A stretch of 64,000 nt of DNA. Source: Halopseudomonas yangmingensis (GTDB lineage Bacteria; Pseudomonadota; Gammaproteobacteria; Pseudomonadales; Pseudomonadaceae). Below are positions 50,245 to 60,341 of this stretch, in pieces; positions within the stretch are counted from its first letter, which is position 1, and every line of letters starts with the position of its first letter. A model generated the notes under the pieces. That model saw nothing but the letters and a program-made list of their open reading frames with translations, had not been told where the DNA came from and did no database searches. Location of the stretch: positions 124,001-188,000 of the forward strand of contig NZ_FOUI01000003.1 of NCBI RefSeq assembly GCF_900114825.1, given 5' to 3'. Both the position numbers and the translations under genes were made by a program.

Positions 50245-51078
50245 ATGGACGATCTGATAACTCAGGTAGAGCAGTTGCAGGACGCCTGGCTGCCATTAAT
50301 CCTGCAATACGGTAGCCAGTTGCTGCTGGCGTTGCTGACATTGCTGGTCGGTTGGTGGATCATCGGCCGTATCACTGGAAGGGCGCTGGCGCTTATGGAA
50401 AAGCGCAATATTGATCGCACCCTGCACGGCTTCGTCGGCAACCTGCTGGGCATGGGCCTGAAGGTGCTGCTGCTGATCAGTGTGGCCGGCATGGTCGGTG
50501 TGCAGACCACCTCGTTCATTGCCGTGCTGGGTGCCGCCGGTCTGGCGATTGGCCTGGCCTTGCAGGGCAGTCTGGCGAACTTTGCCGGCGGCGTGTTGAT
50601 CCTGTTCCTGCGTCCGTTCAAGGCTGGGGAGTACATCGAGGCCCAGGGTGTGGCTGGTACCGTGGATACCATCTCGATTTTCCACACGGTACTGAAAACC
50701 CCGGACAACAAGACCGTGATAGTGCCCAACGGCAGCCTGTCGAATGGCAATATCGTTAACTATTCACGCCAGCCGACCCGCCGCGTCGATATCAATCTTG
50801 GGATTGACTATGGCGACGACGTCAAGCAGGCACGCTCGCTGTTGCTGGCGCTTGCCCAGGCTGACTCGCGTGTGCTCAAGGACCCGGAGCCGGTAGTCTG
50901 GCTGGCTTCGCTGGGCGACAACTCGGTGAACCTGTCGTTGCGCATGTGGGCCCGGACCGAGGACTTCTGGGGTGTGTTCTGGGATATTCAGGAGCAGGCC
51001 AAGGAAAGCTTCGATGCCAACGGCATTACCATTCCCTTCCCGCAGCGGACCGTGCATCTGGTACAACACCAGGACTGA
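50245..51078 (+). CDS. mscS: MscS-family small-conductance mechanosensitive channel
   Basis: MscS proteins release solutes during hypo-osmotic shock. The 277-residue protein has three N-terminal transmembrane helices (within 20-130), including the pore helix region (IAVLGAAGLAIGLALQGSLA), then the conserved FLRPFKAGEYIEAQGVAGTV segment of the cytosolic beta domain. The C-terminal domain ends in HLVQHQD. GGAGG is 8 nt before ATG 50245. It converges on ampG with a 5-nt gap. The name is by family; the conductance is not known. Confidence 0.93.
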   Translation: MDDLITQVEQLQDAWLPLILQYGSQLLLALLTLLVGWWIIGRITGRALALMEKRNIDRTLHGFVGNLLGMGLKVLLLISVAGMVGVQTTSFIAVLGAAGLAIGLALQGSLANFAGGVLILFLRPFKAGEYIEAQGVAGTVDTISIFHTVLKTPDNKTVIVPNGSLSNGNIVNYSRQPTRRVDINLGIDYGDDVKQARSLLLALAQADSRVLKDPEPVVWLASLGDNSVNLSLRMWARTEDFWGVFWDIQEQAKESFDANGITIPFPQRTVHLVQHQD

Positions 51079-51083
51079 CAGGT

Positions 51084-52451
51084 TCAGCCTTGAATCCCGG
51101 GCCGCTGTGTGTGGTCCGGGTGGGCCACCTTCAGCAGCAGGAAGGCCAGAAGGATTGCCGGCAGTCCGGTGGCGGCAGTGACCACGAAGAACATCTCCCA
51201 GCCCACATGCTCGGCCAGTACGCCGGTAAAGCCGGCGGCAAACTGGCCGGGCAGGGTCATCAGCGAGCTGAACAGGGCGTATTGAGTGGCGGTGTAGGCG
51301 CTGTTGGTCAGGCTCGACAGATAGGCAATAAACACCGAGATCGCCAGCCCGCCGGTGATGTTGTCGGCGATGATGGCGATTACCAGTCCGTATTGTTCAG
51401 CGCCGATACCGGCCAGCCAGGCAAAGGTCAGGTTGGTCGCCGGGGCCATAAAAGCAGTAAACAGCAGGATAGGCGCAATGCCGAAGCGCGCTACCAGCAC
51501 GCCACCAATGGCGGCACCGGCCAAGGTCATGGCCAGGCCGAAGGCGGCGGCAATATTGGCGATTTGTGCCTTGGTGAAGCCCAGGTCCAGGTAGAACGGA
51601 TTGGCCATCACCCCCATAAAGATGTCACTGACCCGGAAGCAGCCGATAAACAGCAGGATGATGATGGCGGCCTTGCCGTAACGCTGCAGGAACTCGGCAA
51701 ACGGGCAGACCACCGCACCAATAAACCAGGCGGTCAGGGAACGGCGCCAGCCGGCATGTGCCGTGCTGGCCAGATAATCGGTAACCCGTTGCTCCAGCCG
51801 CGCAGTGGTCTGGCTGACATGCACCTCGGGCTCGCTAATCAGCAGGGTGGTTAGTACGCCGACACCCATCAGCAGCGCCATTACCCCGTAGGCCAGACCC
51901 CAGTCCTGGATGTGTGCCAGATGCAGGGCGCCGGCACCGGCAGCCAGCACCGCAACCCGGTAGCCGGCAACGTAGGTAGCAGCCATCGCGGCCTGACGAT
52001 GACGCGCCTCGGCTTCGACCCGGTAGGCGTCGATGGCGATGTCCTGGGTTGCCGAACCGAAGGCCGCCAGCACCGCGAATACCGCTACCAGAGTCAGGTT
52101 GTCACGTGGGTCGGTGAGTGCCATGCCGAGCAGGGCCGTGCCTATGCACAGCTGGGCCAGCAGCATCCAGCTGCGCCGGCGACCCAGCCAGCGGCTCAAT
52201 AGTGGCAGTGGCGCGCGGTCGACCAGTGGTGCCCAGAGCACCTTGATCGAATGCGCCATGCCGACCCAGCTGAGAAAGCCGATAGCCGCCAGTTCGATAC
52301 CCAGGCTGCGCAGCCAGGCACTGAAGGTGCCGCCCACCAGCAGTAGCGGCAGGCCGGCGGAGAAGCCAAGGAACAGCATGCCGATCACCCGCGGACGCAG
52401 GTAAACGCGCAGGCCTTCGGGGCGGGCATGGGGAGTGGCGCTATCGTGCAT
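51084..52451 (-). CDS. ampG: AmpG muropeptide permease (MFS)
   Basis: AmpG imports GlcNAc-anhydro-muropeptides from the periplasm, the first step in peptidoglycan recycling that AmpD completes. The 455-residue membrane protein begins with LRPRVIGMLFLGFSAGLPLLLVGG and has about 12-14 helices. The AmpG element FGSATQDIAIDAYRVEAEA is present. The start at 52451 is chosen for its GGAAG upstream and because helix 1 follows after about 20 residues. An open reading frame continues upstream across the alkyltransferase-like gene but has no family similarity there. Confidence 0.93.
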   Translation of the reverse strand: MHDSATPHARPEGLRVYLRPRVIGMLFLGFSAGLPLLLVGGTFSAWLRSLGIELAAIGFLSWVGMAHSIKVLWAPLVDRAPLPLLSRWLGRRRSWMLLAQLCIGTALLGMALTDPRDNLTLVAVFAVLAAFGSATQDIAIDAYRVEAEARHRQAAMAATYVAGYRVAVLAAGAGALHLAHIQDWGLAYGVMALLMGVGVLTTLLISEPEVHVSQTTARLEQRVTDYLASTAHAGWRRSLTAWFIGAVVCPFAEFLQRYGKAAIIILLFIGCFRVSDIFMGVMANPFYLDLGFTKAQIANIAAAFGLAMTLAGAAIGGVLVARFGIAPILLFTAFMAPATNLTFAWLAGIGAEQYGLVIAIIADNITGGLAISVFIAYLSSLTNSAYTATQYALFSSLMTLPGQFAAGFTGVLAEHVGWEMFFVVTAATGLPAILLAFLLLKVAHPDHTQRPGIQG

Positions 52452-52474
52452 CAGGAGCTTCCGTGGCAATTCAA

Positions 52475-52825
52475 TCAGTGGGTGTCGGGCCAGCCATGGC
52501 GACGCAGGTCGATACGGCCATTGCGCAGCACTATGCCTTCGTCCTGCAAACGCTGCAGTTGTTCCGCATGGGATGGGTGATCGGCGGGCAGACTGATGCG
52601 ACCCTGGGCATTCACCACGCGGTGCCAGGGCAGGCGGCTGCCCGCCGGCAACTGGCCAAGCCAGCGCGCCACCAGTCGGGCACCACGCCCGAGTCCGGCC
52701 AACTCGGCCAGACGCCCGTAACTGCACACGCGTCCGGGTGGTATCTGTGACAGCACCAGCATAAAACGCTGCTGTGGCTGGTCAGCCGCCTCAACGGTTG
52801 GCACTGACAAGGGGCTTTGCGGCAT
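52475..52825 (-). CDS. Alkyltransferase-like protein (ATL, MGMT-fold)
   Basis: This 116-residue protein has the DNA-binding fold of O6-alkylguanine-DNA alkyltransferases: RVCSYGRLAELAGLGRGARLV. Its active site reads PWHRV (66-70) where repair enzymes have PCHRV, so it cannot accept the alkyl group. ATL proteins bind O6-alkylguanine and hand it to nucleotide excision repair. It lies 23 nt upstream of ampG on the same strand. The start ATG 52825 has a GCGGC-like weak site. Its neighbour across is the DUF481 gene, divergent by 35 nt. Confidence 0.9.
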   Translation of the reverse strand: MPQSPLSVPTVEAADQPQQRFMLVLSQIPPGRVCSYGRLAELAGLGRGARLVARWLGQLPAGSRLPWHRVVNAQGRISLPADHPSHAEQLQRLQDEGIVLRNGRIDLRRHGWPDTH

Positions 52826-52860
52826 GGATAATGGCCGGCGCTAGCCGTTTGGGGGTAAAC

Positions 52861-53865
52861 ATGCTGTTGCGTTCCTGGTTTTTCATATTGATCTGTCTGT
52901 TCAGCGGCCACAGTCTCGCCGATACCGTGTGGCTGGACAATGGGGATCGTCTGAGCGGCCGTATCGAGTTGATCGAGGGCGGTCGTCTGGTGATGGCCAC
53001 CGAGCTGGCTGGTACCGTGACTGTCAGTGTCAGTCGTATCCGGACCCTGGAGAGTGATCGCGGCTTGCTGATAAAAACACATGATCACGCTGAACGGGCG
53101 CTCTCGCTACGTGCCAGCGAGACCCCTGGCGAGGTGTTGCTGGTGAACGGCGCCGTGCAATCGCTGGCCCTGCGCGATATTCGTCAGTTGCTTGAGCCGC
53201 GTCCGCTGATCGAGGACTGGCAGTGGAGCGGCAAGGCAGCAGCGGCGCTGGATGTAAAGCAGGCGGATAGCGATACCCGTGATCTGGATATTTCTGTCGA
53301 TACCAAGGCGCGGCATGGCGACTGGCGGCATGAGTTGGGCTACGAGTTCGAGCGGGATTTTCGTAACGAGCAGAAAAGCCGGCATGTCTGGGAAGCAGAG
53401 TACGATCTGAGCTGGTTTTTTGCGGACAAGTGGTTCTGGCAGACCAGTCTGGGCTACCGGCGTGATTTTCTGGAAGAGGTGGCACGCCGTCGACAGCTGG
53501 GTGTGGGGCCGGGTTATGAGTGGTGGAACAACAGTCTGGGCCACTTTGAAACGGCGGCACGGCTTGGACATTTGCGGCTGGATCGGCGAGACGGCTCCGC
53601 CTGGCATGCCAGCGCGCTGGCGCTGGAATGGGATTATCGGCGCTTTCTGTTCGGCAAGCGCTTCGAGCTGTACCACACGGCGGAGACACTGATACCCGAT
53701 GCCAGCGAGATTCGCTGGTCGGTGGATGCCGAGCTGGGCCTGCGCTATCTACTTAACAGCTGGGCATCCCTGAGCCTGATTGCCGACTGGGATTACCTGA
53801 ATGCCACCGATGGTAGCGATATCAACTATCGCCGCTATCGGCTGGGCATGGGAATCAACTGGTAG
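52861..53865 (+). CDS. DUF481 outer-membrane protein
   Basis: This 334-residue protein has a signal peptide (MLLRSWFFILICLFSGHSLA), then a short beta domain with VWLDNGDRLSGRIELIEGGR. A predicted outer-membrane beta-barrel of the DUF481 family fills the rest, ending GMGINW with the terminal aromatic residue typical of barrel proteins. No function is assigned. GGGGG precedes ATG 52861. It is convergent with the FabG-like gene; the inverted-repeat element lies in between. Confidence 0.88.
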   Translation: MLLRSWFFILICLFSGHSLADTVWLDNGDRLSGRIELIEGGRLVMATELAGTVTVSVSRIRTLESDRGLLIKTHDHAERALSLRASETPGEVLLVNGAVQSLALRDIRQLLEPRPLIEDWQWSGKAAAALDVKQADSDTRDLDISVDTKARHGDWRHELGYEFERDFRNEQKSRHVWEAEYDLSWFFADKWFWQTSLGYRRDFLEEVARRRQLGVGPGYEWWNNSLGHFETAARLGHLRLDRRDGSAWHASALALEWDYRRFLFGKRFELYHTAETLIPDASEIRWSVDAELGLRYLLNSWASLSLIADWDYLNATDGSDINYRRYRLGMGINW

Positions 53866-53887
53866 TCGGGTCGCATAACTGCGTCGA

Positions 53888-53998
53888 AACGCGAGAAGCG
53901 CCGACCTGTTCTGGACCGTCGATGCCCTGGATGGGCATCGCCGAGCGTACAAGGATGTATTTACAGCGTGTCCAGAACAGGTCGGCGCTTCTCGCGTT
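53888..53998. repeat. Long perfect inverted-repeat element with structured loop
   Basis: Two arms of 29 nt are perfect reverse complements (53888-53916 and 53970-53998). They enclose a 53-nt loop with a second hairpin, GATGCCC-TGGAT-GGGCATC (53920-53938), and a short TACA-TGTA repeat (53949-53960). It lies between two convergent genes. No T-run follows either arm, so simple rho-independent termination is not clear. The loop motifs resemble dispersed repeat families of pseudomonads that I remember only loosely. It may be a small non-autonomous element or a bidirectional terminator. Confidence 0.85.
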
Positions 53999-54027
53999 GT
54001 CACAATTCCTGTTTGATCAGCGTTGCC

Positions 54028-54786
54028 TTAAAGCCGCAGGCCGCCATCGAGTTCCAGAATGCGACCGGTGTAGTAGTCGTTCTCGAACAGGTAGGCGGCC
54101 GAGTGGGCGATTTCGGCGGGCTTGCCCATGCGCTTGAGCGGTATGCCGGCGCACATCTTTTCCAGCGCTTCGGGCTTCATGCTGCCGGTCATCTCGGTCT
54201 CGATAAAGCCGGGGGCGATGCCGGCCACGCGGATGCCGTAGCGTGCCAGTTCCTTGGCCCAGACCACGGTCATCGCGGCAACCCCGGCCTTGGCGGCGGA
54301 GTAGTTTGACTGGCCCATGTTGCCGGCGCGGGAGATCGAGGAAATATTGATAATCAGGCCCTGGTTGCCCAGCTCGATCATCTTTGCACCGACTTCGCGG
54401 GTGCACAGGAATACGCCGGTCAGGTTGACGTCGATCACCGATTGCCACTGGGCCAGGCTCATTTTCTGGATCTCGCCGTCCTTGCTCTTCAGCAGCAGGC
54501 CGTCGCGCAGGATGCCAGCGTTGTTGATCAGGCCGTTGATGGCGCCGAAGTCGCTGGCGACCTGTGCAACCATATGGCTGACCTGCTCTTCGTCGGCTAC
54601 GTTGCAAACATAGGCGCGGGCGTCGCTGCCGGCGGCCTGGCAGGCGGCAACCGCGTCGTCGAGGCGTTCCTGGCCAAGATCGACCAGTGCCAGGCGGGCG
54701 CCACGGCCAGCCAGGTATTCGGCCATGGCGCGGCCAAGGCCCTGTCCGCCGCCGGTGATGATGATCACGCTGTCTTTCAGTTGCAT
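54028..54786 (-). CDS. FabG-like 3-oxoacyl reductase (SDR)
   Basis: This 252-residue NAD(P)-dependent SDR has [11 protein letters not shown] near residue 12, the NNAG motif [10 protein letters not shown], the catalytic Ser in INISSIS and the YSAAKAG Tyr-Lys pair. It ends in [10 protein letters not shown], as FabG proteins do. Family members reduce 3-oxoacyl-ACP or related thioesters. The role could also lie in polyester or fatty-acid beta-oxidation steps, since it is not in a fab operon. ATG 54786 has GAGG upstream; the longer start at 54843 is not favoured. The inverted-repeat element lies 30 nt past its stop. Confidence 0.88.
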   Translation of the reverse strand: MQLKDSVIIITGGGQGLGRAMAEYLAGRGARLALVDLGQERLDDAVAACQAAGSDARAYVCNVADEEQVSHMVAQVASDFGAINGLINNAGILRDGLLLKSKDGEIQKMSLAQWQSVIDVNLTGVFLCTREVGAKMIELGNQGLIINISSISRAGNMGQSNYSAAKAGVAAMTVVWAKELARYGIRVAGIAPGFIETEMTGSMKPEALEKMCAGIPLKRMGKPAEIAHSAAYLFENDYYTGRILELDGGLRL

Positions 54787-54966
54787 TGCTGGGCACTCCT
54801 CATAGCCACGGTTGAACAAATGCGTCGGGGCGCAAGCTTGCAACAGAGTGATGGTTGTTGAGAAGGCCCGTCACGCGTTATTGGTCACCTTTTGACTGGT
54901 TTTCGGGGTTGAAAAGTCGCGGGGCTTCCCCCATCTAGGGATTTTGCCAATACCGTTGAGGTGCCC

Positions 54967-55413
54967 ATGGCCTTTGTGCGTTTTTTGCTGCTGCTGTTGC
55001 CGCTGATCGAGCTGGCCACGCTGATTCTGCTGGGGCAGCGGGTCGGGGTGGCCTGGACTCTGTTGTGGGTGCTGGCCAGCGGTCTGCTCGGGGTGCTGAT
55101 CATCCAGCGCCAGGGCTGGAGCATGTTGCAGCAGGTGCAGCAGCGCATGGCCCAGGAGCGTTCGCCGTTCGGCATTTTGCAGGCCGGGTTGTGGGGCGTG
55201 CTGGCCGGGTTGCTGTTGCTGTTTCCCGGGCTGATCACCGATGCGCTGGCGTTGCCCTGTCTGCTGCTGGCCTGGCGCAATCGCAACCGGCCAGGCCCGG
55301 GTGAGCCGGGCGGGCCGCAGGTCTGGCAGCGCGGCGAGCACACCATTATCGAGGGTGAATGGCGCAGCGCCGAGCCGCGTGATTCGTCAGGCCCGCGCAT
55401 CGATCGCGACTGA
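54967..55413 (+). CDS. fxsA: FxsA-family inner-membrane protein
   Basis: This 148-residue membrane protein has three to four helices, from RFLLLLLPLIELATLILLG at the N-terminus to about residue 100, then a polar tail. FxsA in E. coli relieves exclusion of phage T7 by the F plasmid when overproduced; its normal role is unknown. ATG 54967 follows GAGG by about 6 nt; GTG 54961 is possible. It is just upstream of the groES promoter, the same order as in P. aeruginosa as I recall. Confidence 0.9.
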   Translation: MAFVRFLLLLLPLIELATLILLGQRVGVAWTLLWVLASGLLGVLIIQRQGWSMLQQVQQRMAQERSPFGILQAGLWGVLAGLLLLFPGLITDALALPCLLLAWRNRNRPGPGEPGGPQVWQRGEHTIIEGEWRSAEPRDSSGPRIDRD

Positions 55414-55431
55414 AATTTTTTTCATCCGGCC

Positions 55432-55460
55432 CTTGAAATGCATCCGGCCAGCCCCATCTA
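55432..55460 (+). promoter_or_regulatory. Sigma-32-type heat-shock promoter of groESL
   Basis: CTTGAAA (55432-55438), 14 nt, then CCCATCTA (55453-55460). This matches the sigma-32 consensus and is the same as the clpB promoter except for the spacer. The groES ATG is 150 nt downstream, so the mRNA leader is about 140 nt. Confidence 0.92.
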
Positions 55461-55610
55461 GGCCTCACTTGTTCATCAGCGGGCTCGCCACGGCGGGCTG
55501 CACAGGACAGTGACGCGGCCTGCGGGCCGGTCCTCGGGTCGCAAGACCCCTTTATCAACGAAATGCCGGCGTTGCCGGCCAATGACATTCACAGTGGGAG
55601 ACTCATAACG

Positions 55611-55904
55611 ATGAAAATCCGTCCGTTACACGATCGCGTAGTCGTTCGTCGCAGCGAAGAAGAGACCAAGACCGCTGGCGGTATCGTTCTGCCGGGCTCT
55701 GCCGCAGAAAAGCCCAACACCGGCGTGGTGATTGCTGTGGGTACCGGGCGTCTGCTGGATAACGGTGAGGTGCGCGCACTGGCCGTTAAGGAAGGCGACA
55801 AGGTGGTATTTGGCCCGTATTCCGGCAGCAGCACCATCAAGATCGATGGCGAAGAGCTGCTGATGATGAGCGAGTCGGAAATCTACGGCATCCTCGAAGG
55901 CTGA
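55611..55904 (+). CDS. groES: Co-chaperonin GroES
   Basis: GroES caps the GroEL folding chamber. The 97-residue protein has the standard start [18 protein letters not shown], the mobile loop [13 protein letters not shown] and the end [14 protein letters not shown] 55611 is at the conserved position; a longer frame beginning at 55563 has no similarity. It has GGGAG upstream. It precedes groEL by 51 nt and shares the heat-shock promoter. Confidence 0.98.
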   Translation: MKIRPLHDRVVVRRSEEETKTAGGIVLPGSAAEKPNTGVVIAVGTGRLLDNGEVRALAVKEGDKVVFGPYSGSSTIKIDGEELLMMSESEIYGILEG

Positions 55905-55943
55905 GCCGTTTCCGCACCAGATCCCAACGAACGAATTCATTGA

Positions 55944-57599
<1,656 letters not shown>

Positions 57600-57624
57600 G
57601 CAGCCCGTCACACCAGTGACCCGG

Positions 57625-57657
57625 AAAAACCCGGTACCGCAAGGTGCCGGGTTTTTT
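57625..57657 (+). terminator. Rho-independent terminator of groESL
   Basis: A 14-bp stem (AAAAACCCGGTACC with GGTGCCGGGTTTTT, one wobble) and a 4-nt loop, followed by a T-run (TTTTTT in total). It begins 25 nt after the groEL stop. Confidence 0.95.
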
Positions 57658-57778
57658 CTTGCCTGCGGCCCACCAATGCCCCGTTCGGCTACCCCCAAGG
57701 GGGAATGGGACTGCCGTCGTCAGCGGCGCATGCTGGGGGCCGGATAGTGGTTGTCGATGCGGCCGGCAGACCCGGGCA

Positions 57779-57792
57779 TTGATGACGGTCAA
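57779..57792 (+). promoter_or_regulatory. FNR/ANR-like box upstream of ubiUVT
   Basis: TTGAT-GACG-GTCAA differs by one base from the palindrome TTGAT-N4-ATCAA. Its centre is about 72 nt before the ubiU ATG. A start point about 41 nt past the centre would be typical of class II activation, though no clear -10 is visible. It fits oxygen-limited expression of the ubiUVT genes. Confidence 0.7.
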
Positions 57793-57857
57793 GGAACTGC
57801 CGGGCGCCCTGCGGCAGACTACCCGGCTGTCCTGTACATCCCGAGTGAGGAGTCCCC

Positions 57858-58853
57858 ATGCAACTGGTGTGTCCCGCAGGCAGCCTGCCTGCCCTCAAAT
57901 CCGCCGTACGCCAGGGTGCGGATGCCATCTACACCGGCTTTCGTGACGACACCAATGCCCGTCATTTCGCCGGCCTGAATTTTACCGACCAGCAGCTTGA
58001 ACAGGGGCTGCAACTGGTGCGTGAAAAGGGCCGCAAACTCTATATCGCGGTGAATACCTACGCCCTGCCGGATGGCTGGAAGCGCTGGCAGCGGGCGGTC
58101 GACCGTGCCGCCGATCTGGGTGTGGATGCGCTGATCTGTGCCGATCCCGGTGTGCTCGCCTATGCCAGCAAGCATCATCCAGACCTGCGCCTGCACCTGT
58201 CGGTACAGGGCTCGGCGACCAATGCCGGAGCGCTGGCGTTCTATCATGAGCGCTATGGCATTCAGCGCGCGGTACTGCCGCGTGTGCTGTCGATGAACCA
58301 GGTGCGCCAGGTAGCCGCTGGCAGTCCGGTGGAAATCGAAGTGTTTGCCTTCGGCAGCCTGTGCATCATGGCCGAGGGGCGTTGCCACCTGTCGTCCTAT
58401 GTTACCGGCGAGTCGCCGAACCTCTGCGGTGTCTGCTCGCCGGCCAGTGCGGTGCGCTGGCAGGAGGAGCCGGGCCGGCTCACCTCACGTCTCAACGAAG
58501 TGCTGATTGACAGTTACGAAGATGGCGAGGCGGCCGGTTATCCGACCCTGTGCAAGGGCCGCTTTATGGTCAATGGCAAGCGCTTCCATGCGCTGGAAGA
58601 GCCGACCAGTCTGAATACCATGGACCTGATTCCGCAACTGGATGCGGTAGGTGTGGTAGCGGTGAAGATTGAAGGCCGTCAGCGCAGTCCGGCCTATGTC
58701 GAGCAGGTCACCGGGGCCTGGCGCAAGGCGCTGGACAGCTACAAGGCCAACCCGCAACGCTTTGCCGTTGATCCGGCCTGGAGTGATGTGCTGGCAAATG
58801 TCTCCGAGGGCAGCCAGACCACCCTGGGTGCCTACCACCGTGCCTGGCAGTGA
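57858..58853 (+). CDS. ubiU: UbiU, subunit of the O2-independent ubiquinone hydroxylation enzyme (U32 family)
   Basis: UbiU and UbiV form a heterodimer, each with a 4Fe-4S cluster, that hydroxylates ubiquinone precursors without oxygen. The 331-residue U32-family protein has Cys at 169, 176, 193 and 232, the same numbers as the E. coli cluster ligands. The N-terminal MQLVCPAGSLPALKSAVRQG and SVQGSATNAGA segments are typical. The ATG has GAGGAG about 7 nt upstream. It is 9 nt before ubiV. An FNR/ANR-like box lies upstream. Confidence 0.95.
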   Translation: MQLVCPAGSLPALKSAVRQGADAIYTGFRDDTNARHFAGLNFTDQQLEQGLQLVREKGRKLYIAVNTYALPDGWKRWQRAVDRAADLGVDALICADPGVLAYASKHHPDLRLHLSVQGSATNAGALAFYHERYGIQRAVLPRVLSMNQVRQVAAGSPVEIEVFAFGSLCIMAEGRCHLSSYVTGESPNLCGVCSPASAVRWQEEPGRLTSRLNEVLIDSYEDGEAAGYPTLCKGRFMVNGKRFHALEEPTSLNTMDLIPQLDAVGVVAVKIEGRQRSPAYVEQVTGAWRKALDSYKANPQRFAVDPAWSDVLANVSEGSQTTLGAYHRAWQ

Positions 58854-58862
58854 GGGCCTGAT

Positions 58863-59759
58863 ATGTTGAAACTGACTATGGGTCCCATCCTGTTCTATTG
58901 GGACCGGCAGAAAATCATGGATTTCTACGCCGACATGGCGGAGCAGCCACTGGACGTCATCTACCTGGGTGAAACCGTGTGCTCCAAGCGCCGGGCGCTG
59001 TCGCTGGACGACTGGCTGGGGCTGGCCCGCGAACTGCGGCAGATGAACCCTGAGCGAGAGGTGGTGGTGTCCGGACTGGCGCTGATCGAGGCGGCGTCCG
59101 AGCTGTCGAGTCTGCGCCGACTGTGCGACAACGGCGAGATCACCGTTGAAGCCAACGACATGGGTGCGATTCAGCGCCTCAGTCAGAATGGTGTCAGCTT
59201 TGTTGGCGGTCCGGCACTGAATATCTACAACGCCTATGCCATGCAGGAGCTTTGCGAGGCTGGCATGCGCCGCTGGGTACCGCCGGTGGAATGCTCCGGT
59301 GAGTTGATCGGACACCTGATCGAGCAGGCCCGCGAAGCAGGTATCACACTGCCGGAAATCGAGCTGTTTGCCTGGGGCAAGTTGCCGCTGGCCTACTCGG
59401 CACGCTGCTTTACCGCACGGGCGGAAAACCGGCCAAAGGATGACTGCGGTTTCATCTGTCAGGATTACCCGGACGGGTTGCCCCTGCACAGTCAGGAAAA
59501 CCAGCCGCTGTTCACCATCAATGGCATCCAGACCATGTCAGCGGATGCCTGCAACCTGCTGGCCGAGTACCCGCGCATCGAGGCGCTGGGTATCGACCTG
59601 CTGCGCCTGAGCCCGCGGGCCGAGGACATGCAGTCGGTAGTTCAGGCCTTTGATCAGGTACGCCGTGGTCAACCGGCACCGCTGGCGGTGGATGGCTGTA
59701 ACGGTTACTGGCATGGCAAACCCGGAATGCTGCGTGTTGAGGAGGCTGGTCTATGCTGA
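58863..59759 (+). CDS. ubiV: UbiV, partner subunit of the O2-independent ubiquinone hydroxylation enzyme (U32 family)
   Basis: The 298-residue U32-family protein is the partner of UbiU. Cys 40, 182, 195 and 199 match the spacing of the E. coli cluster ligands (39, 180, 193, 197). The opening is MLKLTMGPILFYWDRQKIMD. A block ending in VDGCNGYWHGKPGM near the C-terminus is typical. It starts 9 nt after ubiU and overlaps the ubiT start by 7 nt, so the three genes form one operon. Confidence 0.95.
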   Translation: MLKLTMGPILFYWDRQKIMDFYADMAEQPLDVIYLGETVCSKRRALSLDDWLGLARELRQMNPEREVVVSGLALIEAASELSSLRRLCDNGEITVEANDMGAIQRLSQNGVSFVGGPALNIYNAYAMQELCEAGMRRWVPPVECSGELIGHLIEQAREAGITLPEIELFAWGKLPLAYSARCFTARAENRPKDDCGFICQDYPDGLPLHSQENQPLFTINGIQTMSADACNLLAEYPRIEALGIDLLRLSPRAEDMQSVVQAFDQVRRGQPAPLAVDGCNGYWHGKPGMLRVEEAGLC

Positions 59760-60278
59760 AGCTTGCCAAACTGGCGTTACGTGCCGGTGATCCCTTGCTG
59801 CCACTGGGGCAGCACGTACCCTTCCTGTTGCAGCGTGTGGTGCTGGAGCGGGTGATGGCGCATCTGTTTGCCCAGCCGTTGAAGGAGGGTGAGTTTGATG
59901 TATTGCAGGGCCGCTGGTTGCGTCTGGAGGTGTTGGATCTTGGTCTGGCCTGGTGCGTAACCCGTGATCTGCGTGGCCTGCGCCTGGCAAAACAGGCACC
60001 GGTGGATGTCTGCATCAAGGGCAACTGGCGCGAGTTTCTGCTGCTGGCCAGCCGTCAGGAAGATCCGGATACGCTGTTCTTCCGGCGCCGGCTGGTGATC
60101 GAGGGCGACACTGATCTGGGGCTGGCGGTAAAGAACCTGATGGACAGTCTGGACCCGGATCAGCTACCGCCACGCCTGTGGCAGCTGCTGACCCTGCTTG
60201 GGGCAGGCCGCCCGCGAAGAGGTAACGGCACAGCGTGCCAAACAATCCAGCCAGGCCCTCAAGCCAAGGGCTGGCTAA
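59753..60278 (+). pseudogene. ubiT: UbiT (SCP2 lipid-binding accessory protein) with a one-base frameshift near the 3' end
   Basis: UbiT is the SCP2-domain protein that binds ubiquinone precursors for UbiUV. Residues 1-149 are normal, including QEDPDTLFFRRRLVIEGDTD. At a run of four G (60200-60203) the frame changes. As read, translation continues to a stop at 60434-60436 with an unlikely basic tail. Removing one G gives LGQAAREEVTAQRAKQSS and a stop at 60276-60278, making a 174-residue protein, the exact E. coli length. It is either a sequencing error or a real truncating change of the last about 25 residues. The catalytic partners appear intact, and the SCP2 core is mostly upstream of the break. 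Confidence 0.85.
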
Positions 60279-60341
60279 AGCGTCGGCGGCAACAGCGATG
60301 GGGCCAGCCGACATTCGTTAGTTGGTTGAAGGAGTTGCACC

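Noticed and set aside
51084-52727. A longer AmpG starting at 52727
   Set aside because: The extra 92 residues are encoded within the alkyltransferase-like gene in another frame, have no membrane or family character, and a better start with a ribosome site exists at 52451.
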